64,000 bases of DNA, taken from contig CAITIS010000001.1 in NCBI GenBank assembly GCA_903892515.1, positions 157,562 through 221,561 of the forward strand. Reading direction: 5' to 3'. The stretch comes from an uncultured Planctomycetota bacterium (GTDB lineage: Bacteria; Planctomycetota; Phycisphaerae; SM23-33). Made by a program: the position numbers and the translations under genes. The first letter of the stretch is position 1; every line of letters begins with the position of its first letter. The notes under the pieces are model-generated. The model worked only from the letters and a program-made list of their open reading frames with translations, did not search any database and was not told the origin of the DNA. Shown in pieces: positions 15,896 through 23,686 of this stretch.

Positions 15896-16659
15896 AGAGG
15901 AACGCGGTCAAATCCCGGCAATGGTTCGAGACATTCTTCGCCGGCCTATATGGCCGGGTGCTGGCCGGTCAGATTGACCCGGCCAGGACGCGGCGGCAAG
16001 CCAGGCTCATCAAACGCGTGCTGGGCTTGCGCAAGGGTCAGAGCGCGTTGGACTGTCCTTGCGGCCAAGGGCGGCTGACGGTCCCGCTGGCCAGGCTGGG
16101 GCTGAAGATGACCGGCGTTGATCTGACGCGCCCATTCCTGGCCAAGGCCCGGCGGGCGGCAGGCACATCGCACGTGGGTGTGGATTTTCATCATAGCGAC
16201 ATGAGAACGCTGCCCTTCGACGGCCGGTTTGACGCTGTCATCAACTGGTTCAGCAGCTTCGGCTACTTTGACGACGCCGGCAACCTGGCTACGGCCCGGG
16301 CGGCGTGGGCGTCGCTCAAGCCGGGCGGGCAGTTCCTCGTCGAGGTGATAAACAAGTCCTTCTTGCTAAGCCACTGGCACAACGGCCGCGATGAGGTCAT
16401 CAACGGTGTGCGGATCGTCAACAACCACCGCATGGACCGCACCAGCCACGTCCGCGACACCTGGACGATGTCGCGCGGCGGGCGCATCGAGCGCCGCCGA
16501 CTCTGCATGCGCGTGTTCAATGGAACGGAAATGCGGGCCTTGCTCAAGCAGGCGGGCTTTGTCGACATCCGCCTCCTGGGTCATTCAGCCAAGGGAGCCG
16601 GTCGCTTCACCCGGCATTCCCGCAGATTCATCGCCGTGGGACGAAAGCCTATTGGTTGA
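15892..16659 (+). CDS. SAM-dependent methyltransferase (class I)
   Basis: 255 residues. GTG start at 15892, overlapping the preceding stop in a GTGA junction, with AAGGAG 6 bases upstream. Motif I is LDCPCGQGRLTVPLARLG (residues ~51-68), with an acidic motif II GVDLTRPFLAKAR. HSDMRTLPFDGRFDAVINWFSSFGYF is motif III/IV, and LKPGGQFLVEVINK follows. This is the Methyltransf_25/11-type fold of small-molecule methyltransferases. The substrate is unknown. The overlap shows it was once cotranslated with the now truncated methyltransferase. Confidence 0.85.
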   Translation: MKRNAVKSRQWFETFFAGLYGRVLAGQIDPARTRRQARLIKRVLGLRKGQSALDCPCGQGRLTVPLARLGLKMTGVDLTRPFLAKARRAAGTSHVGVDFHHSDMRTLPFDGRFDAVINWFSSFGYFDDAGNLATARAAWASLKPGGQFLVEVINKSFLLSHWHNGRDEVINGVRIVNNHRMDRTSHVRDTWTMSRGGRIERRRLCMRVFNGTEMRALLKQAGFVDIRLLGHSAKGAGRFTRHSRRFIAVGRKPIG

Positions 16660-16919
16660 GAAAACACACACATCGCGATTCCTCGGCGGCCAGTTCAGGA
16701 AACTCGCCGCGCCAAGGGATGTAATGGTGGGACGGCAGTTTCTGATATCAGGAACTGCGCCGGCCGCGATCGGTGGCCAGGTCACGCATGCCTTTCCGCA
16801 AAGACAACGCGTAAAGGCATGGCACCTCATGGCACCCACTTCTGGCACGGCACCACTTCAGGCCCGACTGCTGTTCCCAATATCTAATATCGAATCCCTA
16901 ATATCGCATCTCCGCCCGC
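16660..16919. repeat. Gap with ATATCGAATC array
   Basis: 260 bp without a gene. It contains CTGATATCAGGAACTG (a GATATC palindrome near 16741) and an ATATCTAATATCGAATC...TAATATCG array at 16878-16910, immediately after the stop of the aldo/keto reductase. Confidence 0.55.
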
Positions 16920-17909
16920 CTACTTCACCGCTTCTGCGATATCCTTGCGTTCTTCGTCTGAAAGCGGAGCGGCTGAGACGGCGCCGAGGTTTTCCTGGAT
17001 CTGTTCGATTTTGGAAGCCCCGATCAGCACGCTGGTGATGCGCGGATCATCCAGCAGCCAGGTCAGGGCCAGTTGCGCCACCGTCTGGCCACGGCGCTGG
17101 GCGATCTCGTGGAGCTTCTTCACTCGCCGCCACGTGCCCATGGCCTCCTGCTCGGCGTACCACTGCTTGCCCTCGGCGCCGCGGCGGCCAAAGCGGGTGT
17201 CCGTCGGCAGGCCGGTGAGGTACTTGCTGCTCAACCGGCCTTGGGCCAGCGGGCAAAACGCGATCGCGCCGGCGCCCCACGCCTGCGTGTGAGGCAGCAG
17301 GTCGGCGATGGGGCCGCGTTCCAGCAGGTTGATCCGCGGCTGATGGATCGTCAGCGGGGCCCAGTCGTGCTGCTTCATTACCTGGGCGGCCTGCGTGAAC
17401 TGCACGCCGTTATAGCTGCTCACGCCCACGTACAGGGCCTTGCCTTGCCGGACGATCTGGTCCAGTGCGGCCATGGTCTCTTCCACGGGCGTCTCGGGGT
17501 CGGGCCGGTGGTGGTAGTAGATGTCCACGTAGTCGAGCTTCATCCGTCGCAGCGACTGGTCGAGGCTGGCGATGAGGTACTTCTTGCTGCCCCAGTCGCC
17601 GTACGGGCCGGGCCACATCCACCAGCCGGCCTTGGTGGAGATGACCAGTTCGTCGCGCGGCATGTCGCGGAGGATTTGGCCCATGAGCGTTTCGCTGTTG
17701 CCCGGCGGCGGGCCGTAATTGTTGGCCAGGTCGAAGTGCGTGATGCCGTGGTCGAAGGCGAAGTAGCAGGCCTGGCGGCAGAGTTCGTCGCCCCCGGCCT
17801 CGCCCAGGCTCTGCCAGAAGCCCAGCGACACCACGGGCAATTTCAGCCCGCTCCGGCCACAGCGGCGATACACCATCTTGTCATAACGGTTCTCGGCGAA
17901 AGCTGGCAT
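16920..17909 (-). CDS. Aldo/keto reductase, YghZ-like
   Basis: 329 residues from the ATG at 17909, chosen because GAGGAG lies 7 bases upstream; the frame is open further only through tandem-repeat DNA. It is an NADPH-dependent (alpha/beta)8 reductase. HFDLANNYGPPPG carries the catalytic Asp and Tyr, STKAGWWMWPGPYG the Lys and DIYYHHRPD the His. GVSSYN and the C-terminal SVLIGASKIEQIQENLGA contribute the cofactor pocket. The opening YRRCGRSGLKLPVVSLGFWQ and the GPYGDWGSKKYL loop are those of the YghZ/AKR14 group, which reduces glyceraldehyde 3-phosphate and methylglyoxal-type aldehydes. Substrate by family only. Confidence 0.9.
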   Translation of the reverse strand: MPAFAENRYDKMVYRRCGRSGLKLPVVSLGFWQSLGEAGGDELCRQACYFAFDHGITHFDLANNYGPPPGNSETLMGQILRDMPRDELVISTKAGWWMWPGPYGDWGSKKYLIASLDQSLRRMKLDYVDIYYHHRPDPETPVEETMAALDQIVRQGKALYVGVSSYNGVQFTQAAQVMKQHDWAPLTIHQPRINLLERGPIADLLPHTQAWGAGAIAFCPLAQGRLSSKYLTGLPTDTRFGRRGAEGKQWYAEQEAMGTWRRVKKLHEIAQRRGQTVAQLALTWLLDDPRITSVLIGASKIEQIQENLGAVSAAPLSDEERKDIAEAVK

Positions 17910-18000
17910 TTGGAAACTCCTCATTTCTACAGCGACACTGATCGCTGGCCGCCCATTCGTATACGAAACGGTGGCGCCACATGCAAGTCCAGTGGCCAGA

Positions 18001-18158
18001 ACTCTGGATTCTGTCGGCGCAGGCTTGGTCGAGTCGTGTAGCAAGCCTGATCGACCGAGTGAGATTCTGCTGCACTGGCTTGGTCGGGGCGCGTAACAGG
18101 CCTGACCCGCACAGTTAGATTCCGTCGGCACTGACCTGGTCGAGTCGTGTAACAGGCC
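18001..18158. repeat. 55-bp tandem repeat upstream of the reductase
   Basis: CTTGGTCGAGTCGTGTAGC (18024), CTTGGTCGGGGCGCGTAAC (18079) and CCTGGTCGAGTCGTGTAAC (18135) start successive units of 55 and 56 bp. Each unit except the last continues with AGATTCYGYYGGCAC-like sequence. The last unit merges into the left end of the REP-associated transposase element. Confidence 0.7.
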
Positions 18159-18735
18159 TCTGCTTCAGCAGGGGTACAGCCCACGCCCCCCCCAGTCCCC
18201 AGCCCGCTTCAGCGGGCTTAGGGCCGTGGCTTCAGCCATCTGCTTCATCCACCCGCTCCAGCCGCTCGAACACGGTGCCCTTCAGGTGATGCTCCTTCTG
18301 ATTTCTGACATAGTTCATCACCCATGGCAGATCCTTCATCCCGAACGTGACGATGCCGTACCCGGATTGCCAATCGACCCGGCCTGGACCGGCCTCGTTG
18401 AAATCGTGCGAACTGCCGCCCTTTACCCGCCCGATCCACTCAGCCGGCTGCAGCGTCGGCGGGACTCGGACGACCAGATGGACATGATTGCGAGTGCCGT
18501 TGACCTCGTGAACGAAGACGCCCCCGCTCTCGACCGCCCGGCGGCGAATGATGTCGTGCAGGCCGCTTTCATAATCCGGCGCGATCAGGTTGGCGCTGCC
18601 CTTGGTGTGCCAAACGATGTGCAGAAACATTTCGTGATATGCGTCTTTGGCCATTTTGTAAGCCCCTGAAGGGGCTGCCCGGTAATTGATGGCAGCTCCG
18701 TTTACCCCTGCTAAAGCAGGGGCCTGTTACACGAC
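18144..18735 (-). mobile_element. REP-associated transposase element (REPtron) with terminal inverted repeats
   Basis: GTCGTGTAACAGGCC (18144-18158) and its exact complement GGCCTGTTACACGAC (18721-18735) bound the element. Just inside each end is a REP hairpin: CTGCTTCAGCAGGGG on the left and CCCCTGCTAAAGCAGGGG on the right. Further hairpins AGCCCGCTTCAGCGGGCT (18201) and AGCCCCTGAAGGGGCT (18661) lie next to the gene. A gene-less relative lies at 46988-47180. Confidence 0.82.
18232..18654 (-). CDS. REP-associated tyrosine transposase (Y1/IS200-like, RAYT)
   Basis: 140 residues, a single-strand DNA transposase of the HUH superfamily. The HUH pair is His57/His59 in RNHVHLVV, and the catalytic Tyr is Tyr115 in MNYVRNQKEHH. 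The order HUH then Tyr in one small domain is that of IS200/IS605 TnpA and of RAYTs. It is flanked on both sides by REP hairpins in inverted orientation, which is the defining context of RAYTs, proteins that act on REP sequences. The start at 18654 is the first Met. All catalytic residues are present, so the enzyme may be active. Confidence 0.88.
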   Translation of the reverse strand: MAKDAYHEMFLHIVWHTKGSANLIAPDYESGLHDIIRRRAVESGGVFVHEVNGTRNHVHLVVRVPPTLQPAEWIGRVKGGSSHDFNEAGPGRVDWQSGYGIVTFGMKDLPWVMNYVRNQKEHHLKGTVFERLERVDEADG

Positions 18736-18823
18736 TCATTCCGAGGCGGTACCCGCGAGCAGCGTCGATTCGCACACTCGGCCCAGACCCCATGCAATTC
18801 TGAATCGCAGATCCACAGATACA

Positions 18824-21364
18824 TCATACGCACCGCACATGCACGTCCTGCGCGGCCAGTCGGGCCGGGCTGCGGACCGCGATAGTTCTCGATTCCCCCG
18901 GCAGCAGAGCGAAGTAGTTATCCTCCGGCAGCACGCCGTCGGGCAGCGCGATCTCCACCGCCCGTGCGTATTGATCGCTGGAAATCGTCACGGCGTACCG
19001 GTGCGCGGCATCACGACTGCTGCTGCCATCGGCAGCCTTCCGCGTGAGTCCGGCTTTGGCAACTGAGTGCAGCGACCACGATATCGTCGGCTCGGTCAGC
19101 AGTTCCTTGGGCTCTGCCGCCTTGAGCGTGGCCGGCAGGATGTCAGCATTGTTCCGCACCAGCGCGTACCACACGCCCTGCGTGGCGTCCTGGCCGCCGG
19201 CGGCGAACGCGACCAGTTCCGTCCGCGCCAAGGGCTTACCGGCGATGCGCACCGTCTTGGCCTGCCGCCGCTGGCCATCCAGGCTGACGTAGCCATATTC
19301 CAGCACCCCGCGGACCGGCTCGGCCGTGTCATTGGCCAGGCAAACGACGATGCGCGAGCCGGTCTTGCGCAGGATCAGCCGTTGCGGAGCGAACGCCCGC
19401 TTGACGAAGTACCAGCAGATCTTGCGGCGCAGGTAGTAATCGACCGTCGTCCAGCCAATCTCGCCCCAGGCGTCGTTGAACATCCAATACAGGCCGCCGT
19501 GGCAGGTGTCGATGAAGCGGCAGCTCTCCAGGGCATAGCCCAGCATGAGCCCCTGCGTCAGCCCGCCGTACAGCACGTATTGCCCCGGCGACAGCCCCGC
19601 GGCATCGACGTAATGCCGCGTAATGCCGGCATCGACGGTGTGCTTTTCCCAAGCGTTGTTGTGGTGCTGCCAAGTCGCGTCGGTGCGCTCGAAGGGCGCA
19701 CCGTTCAAGTACTGGCGAATGGTGACCTCACTGGGCGGGCCGGGGTAGCCGAACTCGCTCATGAACAGCAGCCCGCCCAGGCTGTCAAATCGCTCGGGCG
19801 TGATCCGCGGTTCCATCTCCTTGTGCATCATGAACAGCCAGTGGTGGGCGTCGCCGACGGTATAGTCGCATTCGTCCTTGCCGCCGCCGGGGCTGCAGTA
19901 CCAGTACGGCGTCTGCGGGCAGTTCGCCTGCACGGCCTGGGGCAGCACTTCGCCCATCAGCCTCGTGACCTGGTCGGTCTCGTTCGGCCGGCCGATGGCC
20001 TGGTTGCCGTAGCACTCGTTGCTGCCGACCCACACGACGACGCACGCCCGGTGCGCCAGCCGCCGCGTCTGGTACTGGGCTTCCTTGGCCAGTTCGTCGC
20101 GAAAGCTCTCGCGATGGTCGGGGTACGTCGAGCACGCCAGCATGAAGTCCTGCCACACCAGCACGCCTTCGCGGTCGCAGGCCTCGTAAAAGGCCTCACG
20201 CTCGTACAGCCCGCCGCCCCAGACGCGCAGCATGTTGTGGTTTTCCTCCACGGCCAAGCGAACCAGGGCATCCACCCGCTCATCGGTCACGCGCAGGTAC
20301 AGGGCATCGGCTGGGATCCAGTTGCCGCCCTTGCAGAATACGACCTTGCCGTTGATGAGGAAGCGAAAGGTCTTGTGGCTCTGCAGCTCCACGAAGCGGA
20401 TGCCGTACAGCAGCTCGCGCCGGTCGCGATGGCGCGAACTGACCACCTCGGCCACGATGCGGTAGCGATCCTGCCTGCCCAGGCCACGCGGCCACCAGAG
20501 TTGGGCGTTGCTCACCTTCAACGTCAGCGGGACATAGTTCGTGCCGTTCTGCAGCAGGCAATCCACGGCCGCCTCGGCAGCCAGTTTGCCCTGCGGGTCG
20601 TACACTTTCACGCTCACGCGGCCTTCGTCGCTGACGACGTAGTTGGGCCGGTACGCCTCGACCGTCACGTTCAGCTGCACGTCCTTGCCCAGCCGCTCGC
20701 TCCGGACGCGGGCATAGCGGATGACCGTCTTGCGCATCAGCACGAGCTTGCACTCCCCGCCGATGCCGACGGTGGCCAGGCGTGGGCTCCAATCCCAACC
20801 CCAGGTGTAGGCGGGTTTGCGGACGTAAGGCCGGGCCATTTCGCCCCGGCCATCGGTGTTGCGGAAGTTCAGAATCCCGCCCAAGTCGCCGCGGACGAAT
20901 TCTTCCGTGATGCCTTCGGTGCCGTGCGTCAGGCGGATCAGCAGCGTGTTCTCGCCCTCGTGCAGAAACTTTTCCACCCGGGCCACGAAAGGCCGGTACG
21001 CCGAGGGGTGCTCGCCGACGGCCCGGCCATTTACAAAGATGCTGGCCTTGACGTCCAGGCCGTCCAGGAATAGTTCGATGCCGTCGGCCGACAGTTGCTC
21101 GCTCGTCAGGTAGAAGCTCTTGCGGTACCACCAGCTGCGCTGCTCCACCCATTCGCATTCCAGGCTGTTTAAGCCCAGCAGCGGCTCTTGCATCCGCCCA
21201 TCCGCAATCAGCGCCTGATGCACCGCGCCGGGCACAGGGGCGTCGATCCACGCCGCCTCGGCAACCACGCGAAGATGCTCATCGGCCTGCACTGCGATGG
21301 CCTCATCGCGGAGCTGCCAGCAACCGTTCAGCGAGATTTCCTCTCTTGCCCTGCCCACAGCCAT
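18824..21364 (-). CDS. Glycoside hydrolase family 2, beta-mannosidase type
   Basis: 846 residues from the ATG at 21364, which has GGGAG 6 bases upstream. Order: sugar-binding jelly roll (~1-180, ending in WWYRKSFYL...IFVNGRAVGEHPSAYRPF), immunoglobulin-like domain (~200-300), TIM barrel (from ~340), and a C-terminal beta domain. The catalytic acid/base is Glu450 in VWVGSNECYG and the nucleophile Glu537 in FMSEFGYPG. LRVWGGGLYE and WQDFMLACSTYPD are characteristic of GH2 beta-mannosidases rather than galactosidases. It removes terminal beta-mannose from mannan or N-glycan fragments. No signal peptide, so probably cytoplasmic. The GH38-like gene lies 2.3 kb downstream on the other strand. Confidence 0.9.
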   Translation of the reverse strand: MAVGRAREEISLNGCWQLRDEAIAVQADEHLRVVAEAAWIDAPVPGAVHQALIADGRMQEPLLGLNSLECEWVEQRSWWYRKSFYLTSEQLSADGIELFLDGLDVKASIFVNGRAVGEHPSAYRPFVARVEKFLHEGENTLLIRLTHGTEGITEEFVRGDLGGILNFRNTDGRGEMARPYVRKPAYTWGWDWSPRLATVGIGGECKLVLMRKTVIRYARVRSERLGKDVQLNVTVEAYRPNYVVSDEGRVSVKVYDPQGKLAAEAAVDCLLQNGTNYVPLTLKVSNAQLWWPRGLGRQDRYRIVAEVVSSRHRDRRELLYGIRFVELQSHKTFRFLINGKVVFCKGGNWIPADALYLRVTDERVDALVRLAVEENHNMLRVWGGGLYEREAFYEACDREGVLVWQDFMLACSTYPDHRESFRDELAKEAQYQTRRLAHRACVVVWVGSNECYGNQAIGRPNETDQVTRLMGEVLPQAVQANCPQTPYWYCSPGGGKDECDYTVGDAHHWLFMMHKEMEPRITPERFDSLGGLLFMSEFGYPGPPSEVTIRQYLNGAPFERTDATWQHHNNAWEKHTVDAGITRHYVDAAGLSPGQYVLYGGLTQGLMLGYALESCRFIDTCHGGLYWMFNDAWGEIGWTTVDYYLRRKICWYFVKRAFAPQRLILRKTGSRIVVCLANDTAEPVRGVLEYGYVSLDGQRRQAKTVRIAGKPLARTELVAFAAGGQDATQGVWYALVRNNADILPATLKAAEPKELLTEPTISWSLHSVAKAGLTRKAADGSSSRDAAHRYAVTISSDQYARAVEIALPDGVLPEDNYFALLPGESRTIAVRSPARLAAQDVHVRCV

Positions 21365-21409
21365 GACGTGCTCCCTTCCAAGAGCCGGTTTCACAGCCGG
21401 CTGGACTCG

Positions 21410-21495
21410 TGGCACAGCCGCCCTCGGCTGTGAGGTTGAGCAGCAGGCCCGGAGCGACCTTCCAAGCCACAGGCTGGAAAGCCTGTGCCACCATT
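21410..21495. repeat. Palindromes upstream of beta-mannosidase
   Basis: GTGGCACAGCCG...CGGCTGTG at 21410-21432 and a perfect CACAGGCTGGAAAGCCTGTG hairpin near 21470-21489. The latter family recurs at 41725-41770. The rest of the 275-bp gap has a GGGGC/GCCCC hairpin near 21591 just before the sigma-factor gene. Confidence 0.7.
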
Positions 21496-21639
21496 GCGGC
21501 TCACCCGAGACGGCGATTCTGCGGCATGGCCCATGCCTTTGGCAAGAGATTGTCCTATCATGACTACCGGACCGACCGGCCGATAGAAAAGGGGCAATAA
21601 CGTTCCGCCCCGTTCGTTTAGACTGACACAGAGAGTCCT

Positions 21640-22212
21640 ATGGAAGACCAGAGGCGCACCCGTTTCGCCGATGACCGTGACGGCGAGGCTTACCAGCGTT
21701 TGCTGGCGGAGTACGGGCCGCGCTTGTACGGGTTCTTTCTGCGGGCGACCGGCTCGCACCACGAGGCCGAGGATTTGCTGGGCGAGTTGATGCTGCGGGT
21801 CGTGCGCGGCAGCGACTCCTACGACGAGCGCGGCAAGCTGGAGAGCTGGCTGTTTCGGATCGGCTCGAACCTGCTGCGGGACCGGATTCGGCGGCGGAAA
21901 AGTTCGCCCGCGGCCATGTCGATGGAGTTAGAGAGCCCTTCGGGCACGTCGGTGGGCGAGAGCATCCCCGACGACGGGCCGATGCCGGACGCTTCGCTGC
22001 GAACGCTGGAGCTTTCCGAGCGGGTCCAGAAGGCGCTGGACCGGCTGGATGAGTCGTCGCGGCAGATGGTGCTGCTGCGGCATTTTGCCGAGATGAGTTT
22101 CAAGGAAATCGCGGAAGTCTTTTCCTGCCCGATTGGCACGGTGCTGGCCAAGGTGCACCGGGCGTTGAAGGCGCTGCGACAGATTTTGGAAACCGAACAT
22201 GAACTGGAATGA
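21640..22212 (+). CDS. ECF-type RNA polymerase sigma factor
   Basis: 190 residues with only regions 2 and 4. Region 2 is AYQRLLAEYGPRLYGFFLRATGSHHEAEDLLGELMLRV (residues ~17-55), including ESWLFRIGSNLLRDRIRRR for -10 recognition. Region 4 is LDESSRQMVLLRHFAEMSFKEIAEVFSCPIGTVLAKVHRALKALR (~128-172). The linker (GESIPDDGPMPD) is acidic and short. It redirects RNA polymerase to a small regulon. The downstream gene overlaps by 14 nt and encodes a membrane protein of anti-sigma type, so this is likely an autoregulated sigma/anti-sigma unit. Confidence 0.92.
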   Translation: MEDQRRTRFADDRDGEAYQRLLAEYGPRLYGFFLRATGSHHEAEDLLGELMLRVVRGSDSYDERGKLESWLFRIGSNLLRDRIRRRKSSPAAMSMELESPSGTSVGESIPDDGPMPDASLRTLELSERVQKALDRLDESSRQMVLLRHFAEMSFKEIAEVFSCPIGTVLAKVHRALKALRQILETEHELE

Positions 22213-22681
22213 ACAAGATTACGAGGCCGTCGGGCTGTTCCTGGACGGTCAGGACGTGACGCTCACCGAGGCGCAGCGTGAGCTGGCGCGGCAGGTCTCG
22301 CGCGACCTTCAGGCCGTCGGGCCGACGCTGGACGTGGCCATACCTTTGGGCATGCTGCACCGCGTCGGCAGCAGGATTGCCCGACCTGCCCGCACCAAGC
22401 TGCGCCGCGGGCTGTACATTGGGCTGGCGACCTCGGCGGCTGCGGCCGTGGTGCTGCTGGCGCTGATGGTGCGGACGCACATTACGAACGTTCGCGGCGA
22501 GGCGATGACGCCGTCCGAATACGTCTCAGCCTTCCTCTCAGGCGAGAGCGACGACCAGGCACAGACACAGACCCAGACGCTTTCCGACGACGTCGTCCTG
22601 CTGCAGGATGAACTGTCCTCCAACGACAACTTCGAGCAGGACCTGGGCGACCTGGAACGACACATGGAGCAGACGGAGTAG
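22199..22681 (+). CDS. Putative membrane anti-sigma factor
   Basis: 160 residues, overlapping the sigma gene by 14 nt. A cytoplasmic N-terminus (~1-70) with helices EQDYEAVGLFLDGQDV and ERELARQVSRDLQAV-like sequence is followed by one transmembrane helix (~72-92, GLYIGLATSAAAAVVLLALM). An acidic, Gln/Asp-rich outer part of ~65 residues follows. No zinc-binding HxxxCxxC motif is present. Position and topology point to anti-sigma function, holding the sigma factor at the membrane until released. The identification rests on context. Confidence 0.65.
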   Translation: MNWNEQDYEAVGLFLDGQDVTLTEAQRELARQVSRDLQAVGPTLDVAIPLGMLHRVGSRIARPARTKLRRGLYIGLATSAAAAVVLLALMVRTHITNVRGEAMTPSEYVSAFLSGESDDQAQTQTQTLSDDVVLLQDELSSNDNFEQDLGDLERHMEQTE

Positions 22682-22692
22682 CGAGGATCACA

Positions 22693-23364
22693 ATGAACTT
22701 GGCATCGACAGTTCGGGCCGCCCTTTTGATGGTGGTGGCGGTCACGGCGACGATGGCGACGGCGGCGCTACCGCGTGAGCGCTTCGCCCAGACGAGTTCG
22801 GCCCCGGCTTCGCGACCGTTTGCAGGACGGATGTCCCCGCGCGGCGAAGGCGGCCCGCAGGAGCGGCAGGAGCTGATGGAGTTCCTGCGTCAGAACATGC
22901 CCGAACTGGCACGGCAGCTGGAAGCTTTGCACAAGGCCAATCCGGCTGTGGCAGAGCGGCAGTTCCGCCAGATCGAGGGGTTGTACCGCCGCGTCAAGGA
23001 TTACCCGCCCGAGCTCCGCCAAGCCGCCCTGGCCAGAGGCTGGCTGAACGTGGCGATCCTGCGGACGGCCCAGCAGCTGCGTGCGGCCAAGCCCGAAGAC
23101 AAGCCCAAGCTCGAAGAACGAATCAAGGCCCTGATCTCCGAACAGTTCGACAAGGAGATGATCGTCCGGCAGTACGAACTCGAGCGGCTCACCAAGCAAC
23201 TGGCCAAGCTCCAGGAACAGCTCGACCAGCACAAGGCCAATCGCGACAAGATCATCCAGAACAAACTCCAGCGCGTCGAGCGTTGGACCAGCGCCACCCA
23301 ACCTGGCAGCCAACCCGCCAGCCAACCAGCGACTGAAAACAGCCCGGAGCGCGGCGGGATTTAG
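22693..23364 (+). CDS. Exported helical protein (CpxP/Spy-like periplasmic sensor candidate)
   Basis: 223 residues beginning 11 bp after the anti-sigma gene. A signal peptide (MNLASTVRAALLMVVAVTATMATAA, cleaved ~25) is followed by a Pro/Arg-rich segment. Then come long amphipathic helices (QELMEFLRQNMPELARQLEALHK, and a Lys/Gln-rich coiled coil RLTKQLAKLQEQLDQHKANRDK). The tail reads SQPASQPA. Periplasmic, all-helical, stress-sensor-like proteins (Spy, CpxP, CnrX) often partner with sigma/anti-sigma pairs. The equivalence is functional inference; there is no clear sequence signature such as LTxxQ. Confidence 0.7.
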   Translation: MNLASTVRAALLMVVAVTATMATAALPRERFAQTSSAPASRPFAGRMSPRGEGGPQERQELMEFLRQNMPELARQLEALHKANPAVAERQFRQIEGLYRRVKDYPPELRQAALARGWLNVAILRTAQQLRAAKPEDKPKLEERIKALISEQFDKEMIVRQYELERLTKQLAKLQEQLDQHKANRDKIIQNKLQRVERWTSATQPGSQPASQPATENSPERGGI

Positions 23365-23399
23365 CTCGGGGCCCGCCAGGGCGTCTGAGAGGTAGCTCC

Positions 23400-23545
23400 A
23401 CTTCGCGTGCAGCGAGGTGCACGCCCTCCCATTGGGTGCCATGGCTGCGGAGTCCAGCAGCCATGCAGGCAGACGTTCCATCGGGTTCTAACGCACTCCC
23501 TTCAGTCCGCGTCCACACCCCGCGTGCAACAAGTTGCACGCCCTA
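23400..23545. repeat. Palindromes upstream of GH38-like gene
   Basis: GCGTGCAGCGAGGTGCACGC (23405), CATGGCTGC...GCAGCCATG with a 9-bp stem (23441-23466), and CGTGCAACAAGTTGCACG (23521). The remaining ~140 bp before the gene show nothing further beyond a purine ribosome-binding site. Confidence 0.65.
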
Positions 23546-23686
23546 CGGCGCTTTCACGGCGGCGCTTCAGCGGCGGCGCGGGCAAGTTGCTGCATCAGCG
23601 CCGCCGACACGCTACAATTCCCCGCTTGGCCGGCCCAGGCTACGCCGGCTCTATAGCGACTACCAACAAGGCACGATGGAGAGTTT

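Noticed and set aside
18001..18158. Possible CRISPR array
   Set aside because: Only about three 55-bp units, the whole unit is repeated rather than repeat plus unique spacer, and no cas genes are near.
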